DNA of 64,000 nucleotides from Kitasatospora sp. NBC_00315 (GCF_041435095.1 NZ_CP108025.1:434001-498000), one strand, 5' to 3'; counted from the first letter of the stretch, positions 33,987 through 42,178 are shown. The notes: generated from the letters alone by a model not told the origin. Numbers and translations are program-made.

Positions 33987-34547
33987 ATGGGCGGCACGGT
34001 GAACGACTCCCAGTACGTGTGGTCGTCCCTCACGTTCCCGACCACCACGACCATGACCATGGACTACTCCCCGCAGGTGGCGATCGACACCGCCGCCGGC
34101 ACGGTCGCGCGCGTGGGCGGGCCGTGGGAGAGCCTCACCGCCCGCAACAGCGGCAGGTGCGCCGACGTCGCGAACTACGACTTCTCCCAGGCGTCGCCGC
34201 TCATCCAGTGGTCCTGCGGCGCGGGGGCCAACCAGAACTTCTGGTTCAAGGACCTCGGCACCGGCTACGTCCAGATCATGGCGCGGCACAGCGGCAAGTG
34301 CCTCGACGTGGCCGACGCGTCGACCGCCGACGGCGCGGCGGTCGTCCAGAACACCTGCACCACCGCGACCTCCCAGCAGTGGAAGGTCCAGAAGATCACC
34401 GGCACCACCACGTACATCGGTCTCGTCGCACGGCACAGCGGGAAGTGCCTCGACGTCACCAACCGGTCGACCGCCGACGGTACGACGCTGGAGCAGTGGA
34501 CCTGCAACAACGGCACCAACCAGCAGTGGCAGCACACCACCGTCTGA
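33987..34547 (+). CDS. CBM13 lectin protein, apparent 5'-truncated enzyme
   Basis: 186 residues from the ATG at 33987 (GAAGGGAAA upstream). Residues 1-48 (YVWSSLTFPTTTTMTMDYSP, VAIDTAAGTVARVGGPWESL) look like the last beta-strands of a glycoside hydrolase, of the kind that precedes CBM13 in some GH43-type proteins. The rest is a ricin-type lectin with three repeats: TARNSGRCADVANYDFSQAS, MARHSGKCLDVADASTADGA and VARHSGKCLDVTNRSTADGT, each closed by Q-x-F/W. There is no signal peptide, so the intact product would stay in the cytoplasm. I infer the remnant of a longer secreted enzyme; an independent cytoplasmic lectin is less likely. Confidence 0.6.
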   Translation: MGGTVNDSQYVWSSLTFPTTTTMTMDYSPQVAIDTAAGTVARVGGPWESLTARNSGRCADVANYDFSQASPLIQWSCGAGANQNFWFKDLGTGYVQIMARHSGKCLDVADASTADGAAVVQNTCTTATSQQWKVQKITGTTTYIGLVARHSGKCLDVTNRSTADGTTLEQWTCNNGTNQQWQHTTV

Positions 34548-34558
34548 CGCCCCACCGG

Positions 34559-34600
34559 CCGGCACGCCCCTCTCCTCCAGCGAGGGCACGGGCGTGCCGG
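34559..34600 (+). terminator. Hairpin terminator after CBM13 gene
   Basis: An 11-bp stem (CCGGCACGCCC with its complement) starts 12 bases after the stop. The flanking CACCGGCCGG and CCGGCCGGTG can extend it with a small bulge. Confidence 0.75.
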
Positions 34601-34601
34601 G

Positions 34602-34895
34602 CTCCGGCCGGTGGTGCCGTCCCCTTCCCCGCGCCCTCGCGGCACGTCCGGGACTCAGCGGATCCGGGCGCGGCGGAACAGCGGGCCGACGAGAGGGGCG
34701 GGTTCCCTCGGCGGGCAGCCCACTTCGGACCCGGCTCCGGCCGGTGGTGCCGTCCCCTTCCCCGCGCCCTCGCGGCACGTCCGGGACTCAGCGGATCCGG
34801 GCGCGGCGGAACAGCGGGCCGACGAGAGCGGCGGGTTCCCTCGGCGGGCAGCCCACTTCGGACGACGAACGGAGGGCAGCCCACTTCGGACGACG
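34602..34895. repeat. 133-bp tandem duplication with partial third copy
   Basis: Unit 1 (34602-34734) and unit 2 (34735-34867), starting CTCCGGCCGGTGGTGCCGTC, differ by a single base by eye. The last 20 or so bases (GGGCAGCCCACTTCGGACGA) are repeated once more up to about 34895. It is non-coding, in the gap before the YrdC-like gene. Confidence 0.92.
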
Positions 34896-34957
34896 AAGAC
34901 CGAGGCACGAGCCCGGGATGGTCCGAGAACGCGGGCTTCACCCCGTAAGGTCGACCA

Positions 34958-35578
34958 ATGGCGAAGTACTTCGACGTGCACCCGCAGACCCCCCAGGCCC
35001 GCACCATCGGCACCGTGGTCGACAGCATCCGCTCCGGCGCCCTCATCGCGTATCCGACCGACTCCTGTTTCGCCCTGGGCTGCCGCATGGGCAACCACGA
35101 GGGCCTCGAACGGATCCGGTCGATCCGGCGTCTCGACGACCGCCACCACTTCACCCTGATGTGCGAGAACTTCGCCCAGCTGGGGCAGTTCGTCCGCATC
35201 GACAACGACGTCTTCCGCGCCGTCAAGGCGGCGACGCCGGGCAGCTACACCTTCATCCTCCCCGCCACCAAGGAGGTCCCCCGCCGTCTGATGCACCCGA
35301 AGAAGAAGACGGTGGGGGTCAGGATCCCCGACCACGCCGTCACCCGGGCCCTGCTCGCCGAACTCGGCGAGCCGCTGCTCTCCAGCACCCTGCTCCTCCC
35401 CGGCGAGGACGCGCCGATGACCCAGGGGTGGGAGATCAAGGAGCGGCTCGACCACGTGCTGGACGCCGTGGTGGACTCCGGCGACTGCGGCACGGAGCCG
35501 ACGACGGTCGTCGATTTCTCCGACGGCGTGGCGGAGATCGTCCGGCGCGGAGCCGGCGACCCCGCGCGCTTCGAGTGA
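34958..35578 (+). CDS. Sua5/YciO/YrdC-family protein
   Basis: 206 residues with the YrdC fold: RTIGTVVDSIRSGALIAYPT then DSCFALGCRM (the positively charged nucleotide-binding strand region), SIRRLDDRHHFTLMCENFAQ, PGSYTFILPATKEVPRRLMH and KKKTVGVRIPDHAVTRALLA. Family members make threonylcarbamoyl-AMP for tRNA t6A. The sequence and length fit the YciO branch, whose members are weaker or have other roles, better than TsaC/Sua5 proper. Monocistronic; start at the ATG 34958 just after the tandem repeats. Confidence 0.88.
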   Translation: MAKYFDVHPQTPQARTIGTVVDSIRSGALIAYPTDSCFALGCRMGNHEGLERIRSIRRLDDRHHFTLMCENFAQLGQFVRIDNDVFRAVKAATPGSYTFILPATKEVPRRLMHPKKKTVGVRIPDHAVTRALLAELGEPLLSSTLLLPGEDAPMTQGWEIKERLDHVLDAVVDSGDCGTEPTTVVDFSDGVAEIVRRGAGDPARFE

Positions 35579-35644
35579 CGGGCTCGTGGCCGGCCGGGTC
35601 GGCGCCGGTCGGCTGATCTCCCGGTAGGTCGGCCCGCGCGGGCC

Positions 35645-35671
35645 CGGCCCGGGCCAGGCCCGCCCGGGCCG
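35645..35671. terminator. Hairpin between convergent yciO-like and yihY genes
   Basis: A 10-bp GC-only stem (CGGCCCGGGC with its complement, 7-base loop) lies in the 160-bp convergent gap. It is likely bidirectional. Confidence 0.55.
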
Positions 35672-35738
35672 CCGTGCGCCGCGCCCGCGCGCCGTCCGGG
35701 GCCGGGTGCCGGGGCCGGGTACCGGGTACCGGGTGGGC

Positions 35739-36761
35739 TCACGGCCGCTGCTCGTCGGGCCACGCTCGGGTGTCCCGCGGCCGGACGTACGGCTCCTCCC
35801 CCTCGGGCAGGCCGCCCTCGATGGCGCGCTCACGGGAGAGTTCGGCGTCGAACTCCAGGCCCAGCAGGATGGCGAGGTTGGAGATCCAGAGCCAGACGAG
35901 GAAGACGATGACACCGGCCAGGGTGCCGTAGGTCCTGTTGTAGGAGGAGAAGTTCGCGACGTACAGTCCGAACCCGGCGGAGGCCGCCACCCAGAGCGCG
36001 ACCGCCAGCAGGCTGCCCGGCGAGATCCAGCGGAATCCGCGGCCGCGCACATTGGGTGCGGCCCAGTAGAGCACCGCGATCATCAGCACCACGAGCAGCA
36101 GCAGGACCGGCCACTTGGCGATCGACCACACCGTGAGCGCGGTCCGGCCCATCCCCAGGGCGCGGCCGGCCCGGTCCGCGATCGGTCCGGTGAACACCAC
36201 GATCACCGCGCTCGCCGCCAGCAGCACCATCAGGAGCAGCGTCAGCCCCAGGCGCAGCGGCGTGGTCTTCCACACCGGGCGGCCCTCGCGGATGTCGTAG
36301 ACCGCGTTGGAGGACCGGATGAAGGCGGCCACGTACCCGGAGGCCGACCAGAGCGCCCCCGCCAGTCCCGCGATCATGAGAACGGTGCCGGTGCCGCCGC
36401 TGTGCTGGAGTCGGCCGACGGCGTCGCGCAGGATGTCCCGGGCGGCGCCCGGAGCGAGGTCCCGCAGGTTGTCCAGGAGGGCGTCGGTCGCCGAGTGCCC
36501 GATGACGCCGAGCACCGAGACGAGGACGAGCAGCGCGGGGAAGATCGCCAGGACGCTGTAGTAGGTGAGGGCGGCGGCCCGGTCGGGCAGCTCGTCCTCC
36601 AGGAACTCCTTCCCGGTGCGGCGCAGCACCGCCCGCCAGGAACTCCGGGGCAGGTCGGTGGGCTCGTCCGGGGCCGCCTCCTCGACGCGTCGGCCCGGGC
36701 CGACGCCGTGGGCGCCCGGCCGGTCTCCGGTGGTGTTCCCGCGACTGAACTCTGATGCCAT
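35739..36761 (-). CDS. YihY/BrkB-family membrane protein
   Basis: 340 residues. A charged N-terminus leads to FLEDELPDRAAALTYYSVLA, the conserved beginning of the YihY domain, followed by six or so membrane helices including LPRSSW-proximal ALLVLVSVLGVIGHSATDAL, GLTLLLMVLLAASAVIVVFT and AGVIVFLVWLWISNLAILLG. The family was once annotated as ribonuclease BN but is a transporter-like or envelope protein of unknown substrate. The ATG at 36761 (MASEFSRGNTTG) is the likeliest start. It is 71 bp downstream of the SsgA-like gene on the same strand. Confidence 0.85.
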   Translation of the reverse strand: MASEFSRGNTTGDRPGAHGVGPGRRVEEAAPDEPTDLPRSSWRAVLRRTGKEFLEDELPDRAAALTYYSVLAIFPALLVLVSVLGVIGHSATDALLDNLRDLAPGAARDILRDAVGRLQHSGGTGTVLMIAGLAGALWSASGYVAAFIRSSNAVYDIREGRPVWKTTPLRLGLTLLLMVLLAASAVIVVFTGPIADRAGRALGMGRTALTVWSIAKWPVLLLLVVLMIAVLYWAAPNVRGRGFRWISPGSLLAVALWVAASAGFGLYVANFSSYNRTYGTLAGVIVFLVWLWISNLAILLGLEFDAELSRERAIEGGLPEGEEPYVRPRDTRAWPDEQRP

Positions 36762-36832
36762 GCCGTCCGTCTGTCCGCGACTCCCGCGGTCAACCGCCCG
36801 CCGGAGGGCGAGGACGGCGGCGGGCCGCGCCG

Positions 36833-37273
36833 TCACCCGGGGTGCTGCTCCTCCGACGATTCGAAGAGGGCCGAGAGGTCGTCGGGGACGGTGAGCCGGG
36901 CCGTCTCCGATCCGGCGGCCACCAGCGTGTAGGTCGCCCGCAGGAACGTCCGCAACGCCTCTGTGCTCACCAGGAGCACCGCCACGCCGGGCACGCCCGA
37001 GAAGGCCAGCTCCGTCAGAGCGGCGGTCCCCGGGCGGACGAACACATCGCCGGTTCCGCAGGGCCGGTCCAGGCCCACCGTCAGCAGTTCCCGGCCGACG
37101 GCCCAGGTGACGCAGCCGTCCTGCGAGGTGCGGTCTTCGGGGGTGGCCGCGTCGAGGAAGTCGAGGCGTACGGCGTAGGGATCGTCGCTGTCGTAGCGCA
37201 TGAGCATCGTCATGCCGCCGGCCGCCGGGCCGGTGAGGTGAACGGTCGACTCGTGCTCGACGACGGTGCGCAT
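36833..37273 (-). CDS. SsgA-like sporulation/cell-division regulator (SALP)
   Basis: A 146-residue protein of the SsgA/SsgB family, which is confined to morphologically complex actinomycetes. The family pattern is visible in MRTVVEHESTVHLTGPAAGG, YDSDDPYAVRLDFLDAATPE, WAVGRELLTVGLDRPCGTGD and VFVRPGTAALTELAFSG. These proteins control septum siting and FtsZ recruitment during sporulation. The acidic tail (DDLSALFESSEEQHPG) is usual. CAGAGGAG lies 6 bases before the ATG at 37273. Which SALP (SsgA-G) it corresponds to cannot be decided from sequence alone. Confidence 0.88.
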   Translation of the reverse strand: MRTVVEHESTVHLTGPAAGGMTMLMRYDSDDPYAVRLDFLDAATPEDRTSQDGCVTWAVGRELLTVGLDRPCGTGDVFVRPGTAALTELAFSGVPGVAVLLVSTEALRTFLRATYTLVAAGSETARLTVPDDLSALFESSEEQHPG

Positions 37274-37522
37274 GGAACTCCTCTGTTCGGGCATGTCGGC
37301 GCGCGTCTGCCCGCTTCTCGTCACCTCATGCGGGATCTCGCCCGGAGGTGACCCACGAGACCGACCGGGTGGTGCTGCGAGGCGGTTGCGAGTAGGCGTC
37401 GGCCGGATGCGCTCCGGTTCCACGCCGCCCGCGCGTGCCCCGGCGAAAGGCGGGCAGCCGGGGGGCGGAGAGCGGGTCGCGCCGGGAGCGGCCCGCGCTC
37501 ACCTCATCACACGGGAGGCACC

Positions 37523-37888
37523 ATGAGCGGCATCGAGATCTGGGAGTTCCGCAGCACGTCCGGCCACGTCACCGGTACCGACCTGGTCGGCTACCACGTC
37601 GAGGCCGCCGACGGCCACATCGGGAGGGTCGACCGACTGTCCAAGGTGACCGGCTCGAAGTACCTGGTGGTGAACACCGGGCCGTGGATCTTCGGCAAGC
37701 ACGTCCTGCTCCCTGCCGGCACCATCGTGAGGGTCGATCAGGACGGCAGGAAGGTCCACGTGGACCGGACCAAGGACGAGATCAAGGACAGCCCCGAGTA
37801 CGACATCGACAAGCACGACCCTGCCGACAGCGTCTACCGGAACGCGTACGTCAGCTACTACGGCCCGTACTACGGCGGCCCCGTCTGA
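37523..37888 (+). CDS. PRC-barrel domain protein
   Basis: 121 residues. An N-terminal PRC barrel (about 18-85) is seen in DLVGYHVEAADGHIGRVDRL, SKYLVVNTGPWIFGKHVLLP and AGTIVRVDQDGRKVHVDRTK. The C-terminus is Tyr-rich (YRNAYVSYYGPYYGG). Stand-alone PRC-barrel proteins in Streptomyces are often stress- or salt-induced; their partners are unknown. The ATG has GGGAGGCACC upstream. A strong hairpin at 37910 ends the transcript. Confidence 0.85.
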   Translation: MSGIEIWEFRSTSGHVTGTDLVGYHVEAADGHIGRVDRLSKVTGSKYLVVNTGPWIFGKHVLLPAGTIVRVDQDGRKVHVDRTKDEIKDSPEYDIDKHDPADSVYRNAYVSYYGPYYGGPV

Positions 37889-37909
37889 CCGGACTTCCGC
37901 GCGATCGAG

Positions 37910-37938
37910 CGGGCCGCCACCCACGGGGTGGCGGCCCG
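37910..37938 (+). terminator. Hairpin terminator after PRC-barrel gene
   Basis: A 12-bp perfect stem (CGGGCCGCCACC with its complement) and a 5-base loop begin 21 bases after the stop. Confidence 0.85.
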
Positions 37939-38027
37939 TGGGCGCGTGGAGACCGGTGCCGTGGGGCAGGCCCGGGCGGTCGGGAGAGTGCGCGACTTCA
38001 GGCGGGCCGAGGTCAGGCGGGCTGAGG

Positions 38028-38294
38028 TCAGGCGGGCCAGGTGCCGGTGAGGCGGCGGGTGGTGACCGCGCCGCCCCGGGCCACGGCGGCCTTCACGGTG
38101 CCGAAGATCGCGCCCTGCAGCGCGGCCGCCACGAGGATCTCCACCCACGTCCGGTACTCGTCGGTGGCGTCCGGCGCGTCGTCGTCGTGGCCGAGCACCT
38201 TCCACGCCTGTTTGAAGAGCGCGCCCGCCAGGAACCCGGCGGACGCGCCCAGCACCAGCCCGACCGGCTTGTAGACGATCTTCGCGACCTTCAC
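38028..38294 (-). CDS. DUF4235 membrane protein, copy 1
   Basis: 88 residues: KIVYKPVGLVLGASAGFLAG ... KQAWKVLG, a charged loop (HDDDAPDATDEYRTWVEI), then a second helix AAALQGAIFGTVKAAVARGG and RRLTGTWP. This is the complete DUF4235 pattern of a small two-helix actinobacterial membrane protein of unknown function. Its ATG overlaps the stop of the gene upstream (ATGA), so they are coupled. A paralogue is at 40106-40369. Confidence 0.85.
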   Translation of the reverse strand: MKVAKIVYKPVGLVLGASAGFLAGALFKQAWKVLGHDDDAPDATDEYRTWVEILVAAALQGAIFGTVKAAVARGGAVTTRRLTGTWPA

Positions 38295-38608
38295 CGGCGC
38301 CCGCCGAGCAGCCCCCGGAGCAGCACCGCGGTGAGGACGGCCGCCACGGCGGCCACCAGCATCGGCGTGCGGTTGACGCGGGCGGCCCGTACGGCCCGGC
38401 CTGCCTGTGAGTGCAGCTGCGGCGGGGTGTGCTCGGCAGCGAGGTGCCCGAGGTGCGCCGCCGTCCCGCGGGCCTGCGCGCTCACCTGCCCGGCGCGTTC
38501 ACGGACGTCCGTCGGGGTGTGGTCCCGGACGGTGTGGACGGCGTGGGCGACCGTGTCGCGCACCGCCTCGGCGGCGTGCACGGCCGCCTCCTGTGCCTCG
38601 TTCTTCAC
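38291..38608 (-). CDS. Helical membrane-anchored protein upstream of DUF4235
   Basis: About 105 residues from the GTG at 38608 (AAAGGTG upstream): KNEAQEAAVHAAEAVRDTVA then HAVHTVRDHTPTDVRERAGQ, a long Ala/His/Val amphipathic helix with DUF3618-like spacing, followed by one C-terminal membrane helix (PMLVAAVAAVLTAVLLRGLL). It overlaps the DUF4235 start by four bases. A longer frame up to 38701 adds disordered residues and no better start. Such pairs are common in Streptomyces and may be envelope stress proteins, but the role is not established. Confidence 0.7.
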   Translation of the reverse strand: MKNEAQEAAVHAAEAVRDTVAHAVHTVRDHTPTDVRERAGQVSAQARGTAAHLGHLAAEHTPPQLHSQAGRAVRAARVNRTPMLVAAVAAVLTAVLLRGLLGGRR

Positions 38609-38716
38609 GGGTGTCACCTTTCGCTGTGCGGGGGCCGGAGCACAACTGCTCCCCCGGGTCGGGCTGTGACGCATCGCCTCCCCCCGGATCCCGTCGCTCA
38701 TGCACCCTTCGTGCCC

Positions 38717-38752
38717 GGGGCACCGACCGGGGCACCGGCCGGGGCACCGGCC
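38717..38752. repeat. Three 12-bp tandem units
   Basis: GGGGCACCGACC is followed by two GGGGCACCGGCC units in the divergent space between the helical protein gene and the FUSC gene. The array is short and non-coding. Confidence 0.7.
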
Positions 38753-38853
38753 GCGCCGGCCCGGTCGATGGTGTTCTCGGCGCGCGTCGGACCGCGATCC
38801 GGGTGCTCGCCCCCGGGGACGTGTTCCTGGAGGGCCGGGGTAGGCGTGGGCCC

Positions 38854-40053
38854 ATGGCCACCACCGACCAGCACCGGGACCGACCGCGCTCCTTGTCCGG
38901 ATGCGTGGGCGAACTGCGGGAGCTCGGGTTGCGCCGGTTCGGCGTGGAGGTGTGGCGCCTCCTCGGCCAGGTGGTGCGGCCGGCGGCCGCCTGCGCGCTG
39001 GCCTGGCAGGCGGCGGTGGTACTGCTCCGCGACGGGCAGCAGCCGGTACTGGCGGCGCTCGCCGCCCTGTTGACGGTGCAGTTGACGGTCTACCGCACGC
39101 TGCGGCAGGCGGCTGAGCAGATCCTGGGAGTCGTGGCCGGGGTGGGCGTGGCGATGCTGTTCTTCCGCCAGTTCGGCACGCACTGGCTGACGCTGGGGCC
39201 CGCGGTGGGGGTCAGCCTGCTGCTGGGGCGGGGCCTACGGCTGGGGAGCCGGGCGGTCGAGGTGCCGACCACGCTGCTCCTGGTGGTCGGTTCGGGATCC
39301 TCCTACGGCGCCTCCCGGTTCCTCGACACGCTGATCGGTACCGGCGCGGGCGCCCTGGTGTGTCTGCTGGCCCCGCCCAGCCATCTGGACCGGGCCGCGC
39401 GCAGGATCCGGGCTGCGGGGGACGTCCTGGCCTCGGCCGCCGCCGACATCGCGCACGGCACCTCGCAGCAGTGGGACGCCGAGCAGGCCGGTGCCTGGCG
39501 CACGGCGACCCACCGGGCCGCCGCCGCGATCGCCCACGCGCGCGAGGCGGTGACGGACGCCAGGGAGGGCACCCGCCTCCACCCGCAGCGGGCCCGGCGC
39601 GCCGCACGGGCCCGGCGCCTGGAGGAGTCCCTGCTCTGCCTGGACCACGTGTGCGACCAGATGCAGGCCGTCGCCCGCGGCCTGGTCGACCGCTCCACCG
39701 CCGGCCGAGGACTGCCCGACCCCGACGATCTCGAAGACCGCCTCGACCTGAGCGCGTTCTCGGCGCTGACCGAGCACACGGCGGTCTGCCTGCGCCTGTT
39801 CGTCACGGTCTCGTGCGAGCGACGCGTCGACCCGGAGCGGACTGCGGAGCTGCGGCAACGGCTGGAGGACGCCGGCGCGCTCGCCGCGGAGGCGTCCCGG
39901 ACGCTCGTCGGAGCAACACGCACGTCGGCACCGCTGTGGGCGCTGCACGGCTCGCTGTTGGACGAGACCTGCCGGATCCTCACCGAACTCGACCCGGACG
40001 GCGGGCCGCACGCCGATGCCTTCGGCGTGCCCGTCAAGGGCACCTCCACCTGA
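38854..40053 (+). CDS. FUSC-family transporter (aromatic acid exporter-like)
   Basis: 399 residues. The N-terminal half holds about five membrane helices (VVRPAAACALAWQAAVVLLR, ALAALLTVQLTVYRTLRQAA, ILGVVAGVGVAMLFFRQFGT, GPAVGVSLLLGRGLRLG, DTLIGTGAGALVCLLAPPSH), the ArAE_1/FUSC pattern with T-V-Y-R-T-L. The C-terminal half is a long helical cytoplasmic domain (RIRAAGDVLASAAADIAHGT, RRLEESLLCLDHVCDQMQAV). Such proteins export aromatic acids or similar organic anions in other bacteria; the substrate here is unknown. The ATG at 38854 follows a weak GGGTAGGCG. Confidence 0.82.
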   Translation: MATTDQHRDRPRSLSGCVGELRELGLRRFGVEVWRLLGQVVRPAAACALAWQAAVVLLRDGQQPVLAALAALLTVQLTVYRTLRQAAEQILGVVAGVGVAMLFFRQFGTHWLTLGPAVGVSLLLGRGLRLGSRAVEVPTTLLLVVGSGSSYGASRFLDTLIGTGAGALVCLLAPPSHLDRAARRIRAAGDVLASAAADIAHGTSQQWDAEQAGAWRTATHRAAAAIAHAREAVTDAREGTRLHPQRARRAARARRLEESLLCLDHVCDQMQAVARGLVDRSTAGRGLPDPDDLEDRLDLSAFSALTEHTAVCLRLFVTVSCERRVDPERTAELRQRLEDAGALAAEASRTLVGATRTSAPLWALHGSLLDETCRILTELDPDGGPHADAFGVPVKGTST

Positions 40054-40105
40054 CCGTGCCCGGCGGGCCGGCCGGCCGGGCACCGACTCGTGCGGGCGGT
40101 GCCCG

Positions 40106-40369
40106 TCAGTCGGGCCAGGTGCCGGTCAGGCGGCGGGCACCCGCGGCGCCACCGCGGTCGACCGCCGCCTTGACGAGGGCGAAGACCGCTCCTTGCAGGG
40201 CGGCGGCGGTGAGCACCTCTTTCCAGGTGCGGTCCCGGTCGGTGGGCTGCGGAGCCGCTTCCTCGTGTCCGAGAAGGGCCCACAGGCGCTTGAAGACGGC
40301 GCTCGCGACCAGACCGCCCAGCACGCCGAACAGCAGCCCGAGCGGCTTGTAGAGGATCTTGACCATCAT
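40106..40369 (-). CDS. DUF4235 membrane protein, copy 2
   Basis: 87 residues beginning with tandem ATG codons (MMVKILYKPLGLLFGVLGGL) and ending KAAVDRGGAAGARRLTGTWP, clearly paralogous to 38028-38294 (the same KxxYKPLGL and LQGAxFxxVKAAV motifs). GAGGAG is 4-7 bases upstream. The two copies flank the FUSC gene and point the same way. This one lacks the helical partner gene. Confidence 0.85.
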   Translation of the reverse strand: MMVKILYKPLGLLFGVLGGLVASAVFKRLWALLGHEEAAPQPTDRDRTWKEVLTAAALQGAVFALVKAAVDRGGAAGARRLTGTWPD

Positions 40370-40560
40370 GAGCTCCTCAGTGAACCGGGCCGGCCGCCGC
40401 GAATGGGACTTCGGTGTGCGCCTGCCCGCACCGTGCACGAACAACCATTCCCGGGCCGCCCTCTTGCCGGGACAGCCTCGTGCCGGACCGGCCGACCCCG
40501 GGCCGTCCCAGCCCGGTACGACCGAGCCCGGGCCGGCTCTGGGGCGGCCGCCGGAATCGG

Positions 40561-41097
40561 TCAGGCGGCGAGGAGGTCGGCGAGGTCGTCGGCGTGCTCC
40601 TCCTCCTCTTCGAGGATGGACTCGATGAGGCGGCGGGTGGTGGGGTCGTGCTCCCCGAGCCAGCGGGCGATCTCCTGGTAGGTCGAGATGACGATGCGCT
40701 CGGCCAGCAGGTTGTGCTCCAGCATGGCCTTGAGGTCCTTCTCGTCCGGCGTGGTGTAGTCGGTGTGAGCACGCTGGGCGAGAGTGGCGGGGTCGAAGTC
40801 GGGCTCGCCACCCAGCTGCGCGATGCGCTCCGCCGCACGCAGGCAGTGCTGCATCTCCTCGGCCGCATGCTCGGTGAACTCCGCCGCCACCTGGGCACGG
40901 TCGATGCCGGCGGCCGAGATCGCGTGCCGCGTGTACCGCAGCCAGCAGACCACCTCGGTCGCCACCACGTCGTTCAGGACCGCGATCACCTTCCGGACGT
41001 CGAGCCCGTAGGTACTCGTCACCGCACCCTCGGCCATCTTCTGCCGGGCCTCGTCCCGGATCCGGCTCACGTCGATGACGAAGTCGTCGCCTGTCAC
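40561..41097 (-). CDS. Ferritin-like/bacterioferritin-type protein
   Basis: 178 residues from a GTG at 41097 (GGGAG upstream). It is a four-helix ferritin-like protein with diiron-type ligands: Glu in VVATEVVCWLRYTRHAIS, E-x2-H in AEEMQHCLRAAERIAQLGGE, Glu in LEHNLLAERIVISTYQEIAR and E-x2-H in SILEEEEEHADDLADLL. This is the ligand pattern of the bacterioferritin/DUF892-like group, which stores iron or detoxifies peroxide, though without biochemical data the role is inferred. It is not linked to a ferredoxin or peroxidase gene. Confidence 0.82.
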   Translation of the reverse strand: MTGDDFVIDVSRIRDEARQKMAEGAVTSTYGLDVRKVIAVLNDVVATEVVCWLRYTRHAISAAGIDRAQVAAEFTEHAAEEMQHCLRAAERIAQLGGEPDFDPATLAQRAHTDYTTPDEKDLKAMLEHNLLAERIVISTYQEIARWLGEHDPTTRRLIESILEEEEEHADDLADLLAA

Positions 41098-41325
41098 GCT
41101 GTACTCCCAGGGCTGGAAATGGACCGTCCGAGCACGTCTTCCCGAGGACGGCCACGACCTACCGCGAAGACCCCGGACTCCACCGGTTCGCAGTACCCCG
41201 ACACCAGCGCGGCCGGCCGGGCTCGACCGGCGGCGGGCAGTGCGGCAGGCAGCCACGCCCGCAGGTTGCCGTCCGCCCCGTCCCGACCGGTGCCCCACTC
41301 GTGTGCCGGGCAGCAGTCGGCCGGT

Positions 41326-42129
41326 CTACGCGGGTGCGGCGGCCCTGCCGTAGCGGCCCGGCGTGGTGCCCACGATCCGCTTGAAATGCCGGGTGAGGTG
41401 GGACTGGTCGTAGAAGCCCGCGGCGGGCGCGGCCTCACGCGGGGGCTGTCCGTCGAGAAGCAGCCGACGGGCCAGGTCGATGCGACGGGACACCAGGTAC
41501 TGGTGCGGAGCGATGCCGAAGACGGCGCTGAAAGCACGCACCAGGTGCGCCGGATGGACGTGGATCATCGACGCGGCCTCTTCCAGGGCGATGCCTTCGA
41601 CCAGTCGTGCGTCGAGGAGGTCACGCAGGCTCTGGGCGATGCTGCGGTCGGGCACCGCACTGCCGAAGCCCGGCCCGGGCCGCAGCCGCTCGCGCAGGCG
41701 CTCGGCGATGAGGGCCAGACGCCCTTGCGCCTCGAACTCGTCGCCCCGGGTGGCGAGGGCGGTGTGCAGCTGCGCCACACGTCTGCGGAGAACGGGGTCG
41801 ATGATGTCCGGCCCGTCCACCGCCGGACCGATGAAGCGCGCGTCGAGCTGCGTCATGTCGAGGTAGACCACACGCTTGCGGAAGCCGTTGGGGGTGGCGG
41901 GTGAGCCGTTGTGCGGGACGTGTGGCGGGAGCAGGCTCACGGTGTCGTTCGGCGTACCGCGCTCGTGACGGTCCAGGTCGTAGCGGACCGCGCCGTCGTC
42001 GACGATCAGGAGGGTCCAGGCGTCGTGCACGTGCATGGGGTACGCGTGCCGGGTGAAGTGGGCGTGGAACACCTCCACCACGCCCGCGACGGGCGGGCGC
42101 CAAGCGGAGATCTCCTGCCGGGGCTGCAC
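41326..42129 (-). CDS. AraC-family transcriptional regulator
   Basis: 267 residues. An N-terminal cupin sensor domain (HAHFTRHAYPMHVHDAWTLL, SLLPPHVPHNGSPATPNGFR) is followed by two C-terminal AraC helix-turn-helix motifs (ALEEAASMIHVHPAHLVRAF; AAPAAGFYDQSHLTRHFKRI then VGTTPGRYGR). The H-x-H and HVPHNG residues line the effector pocket. The start is taken as the GTG at 42129. It is divergent from the DUF2000 gene, the starts being only 49 bp apart, so it very probably regulates that gene. Confidence 0.88.
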   Translation of the reverse strand: MQPRQEISAWRPPVAGVVEVFHAHFTRHAYPMHVHDAWTLLIVDDGAVRYDLDRHERGTPNDTVSLLPPHVPHNGSPATPNGFRKRVVYLDMTQLDARFIGPAVDGPDIIDPVLRRRVAQLHTALATRGDEFEAQGRLALIAERLRERLRPGPGFGSAVPDRSIAQSLRDLLDARLVEGIALEEAASMIHVHPAHLVRAFSAVFGIAPHQYLVSRRIDLARRLLLDGQPPREAAPAAGFYDQSHLTRHFKRIVGTTPGRYGRAAAPA

Positions 42130-42178
42130 GCAAAGAACGTACAAGACGGAGCGGGGACGCACCCGGCAGTCTCGAGGC

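Noticed and set aside
25259..34547. The secreted-enzyme island considered as part of a biosynthetic gene cluster
   Set aside because: No polyketide, peptide, terpene or RiPP biosynthetic enzyme is present; all genes are degradative or binding proteins.
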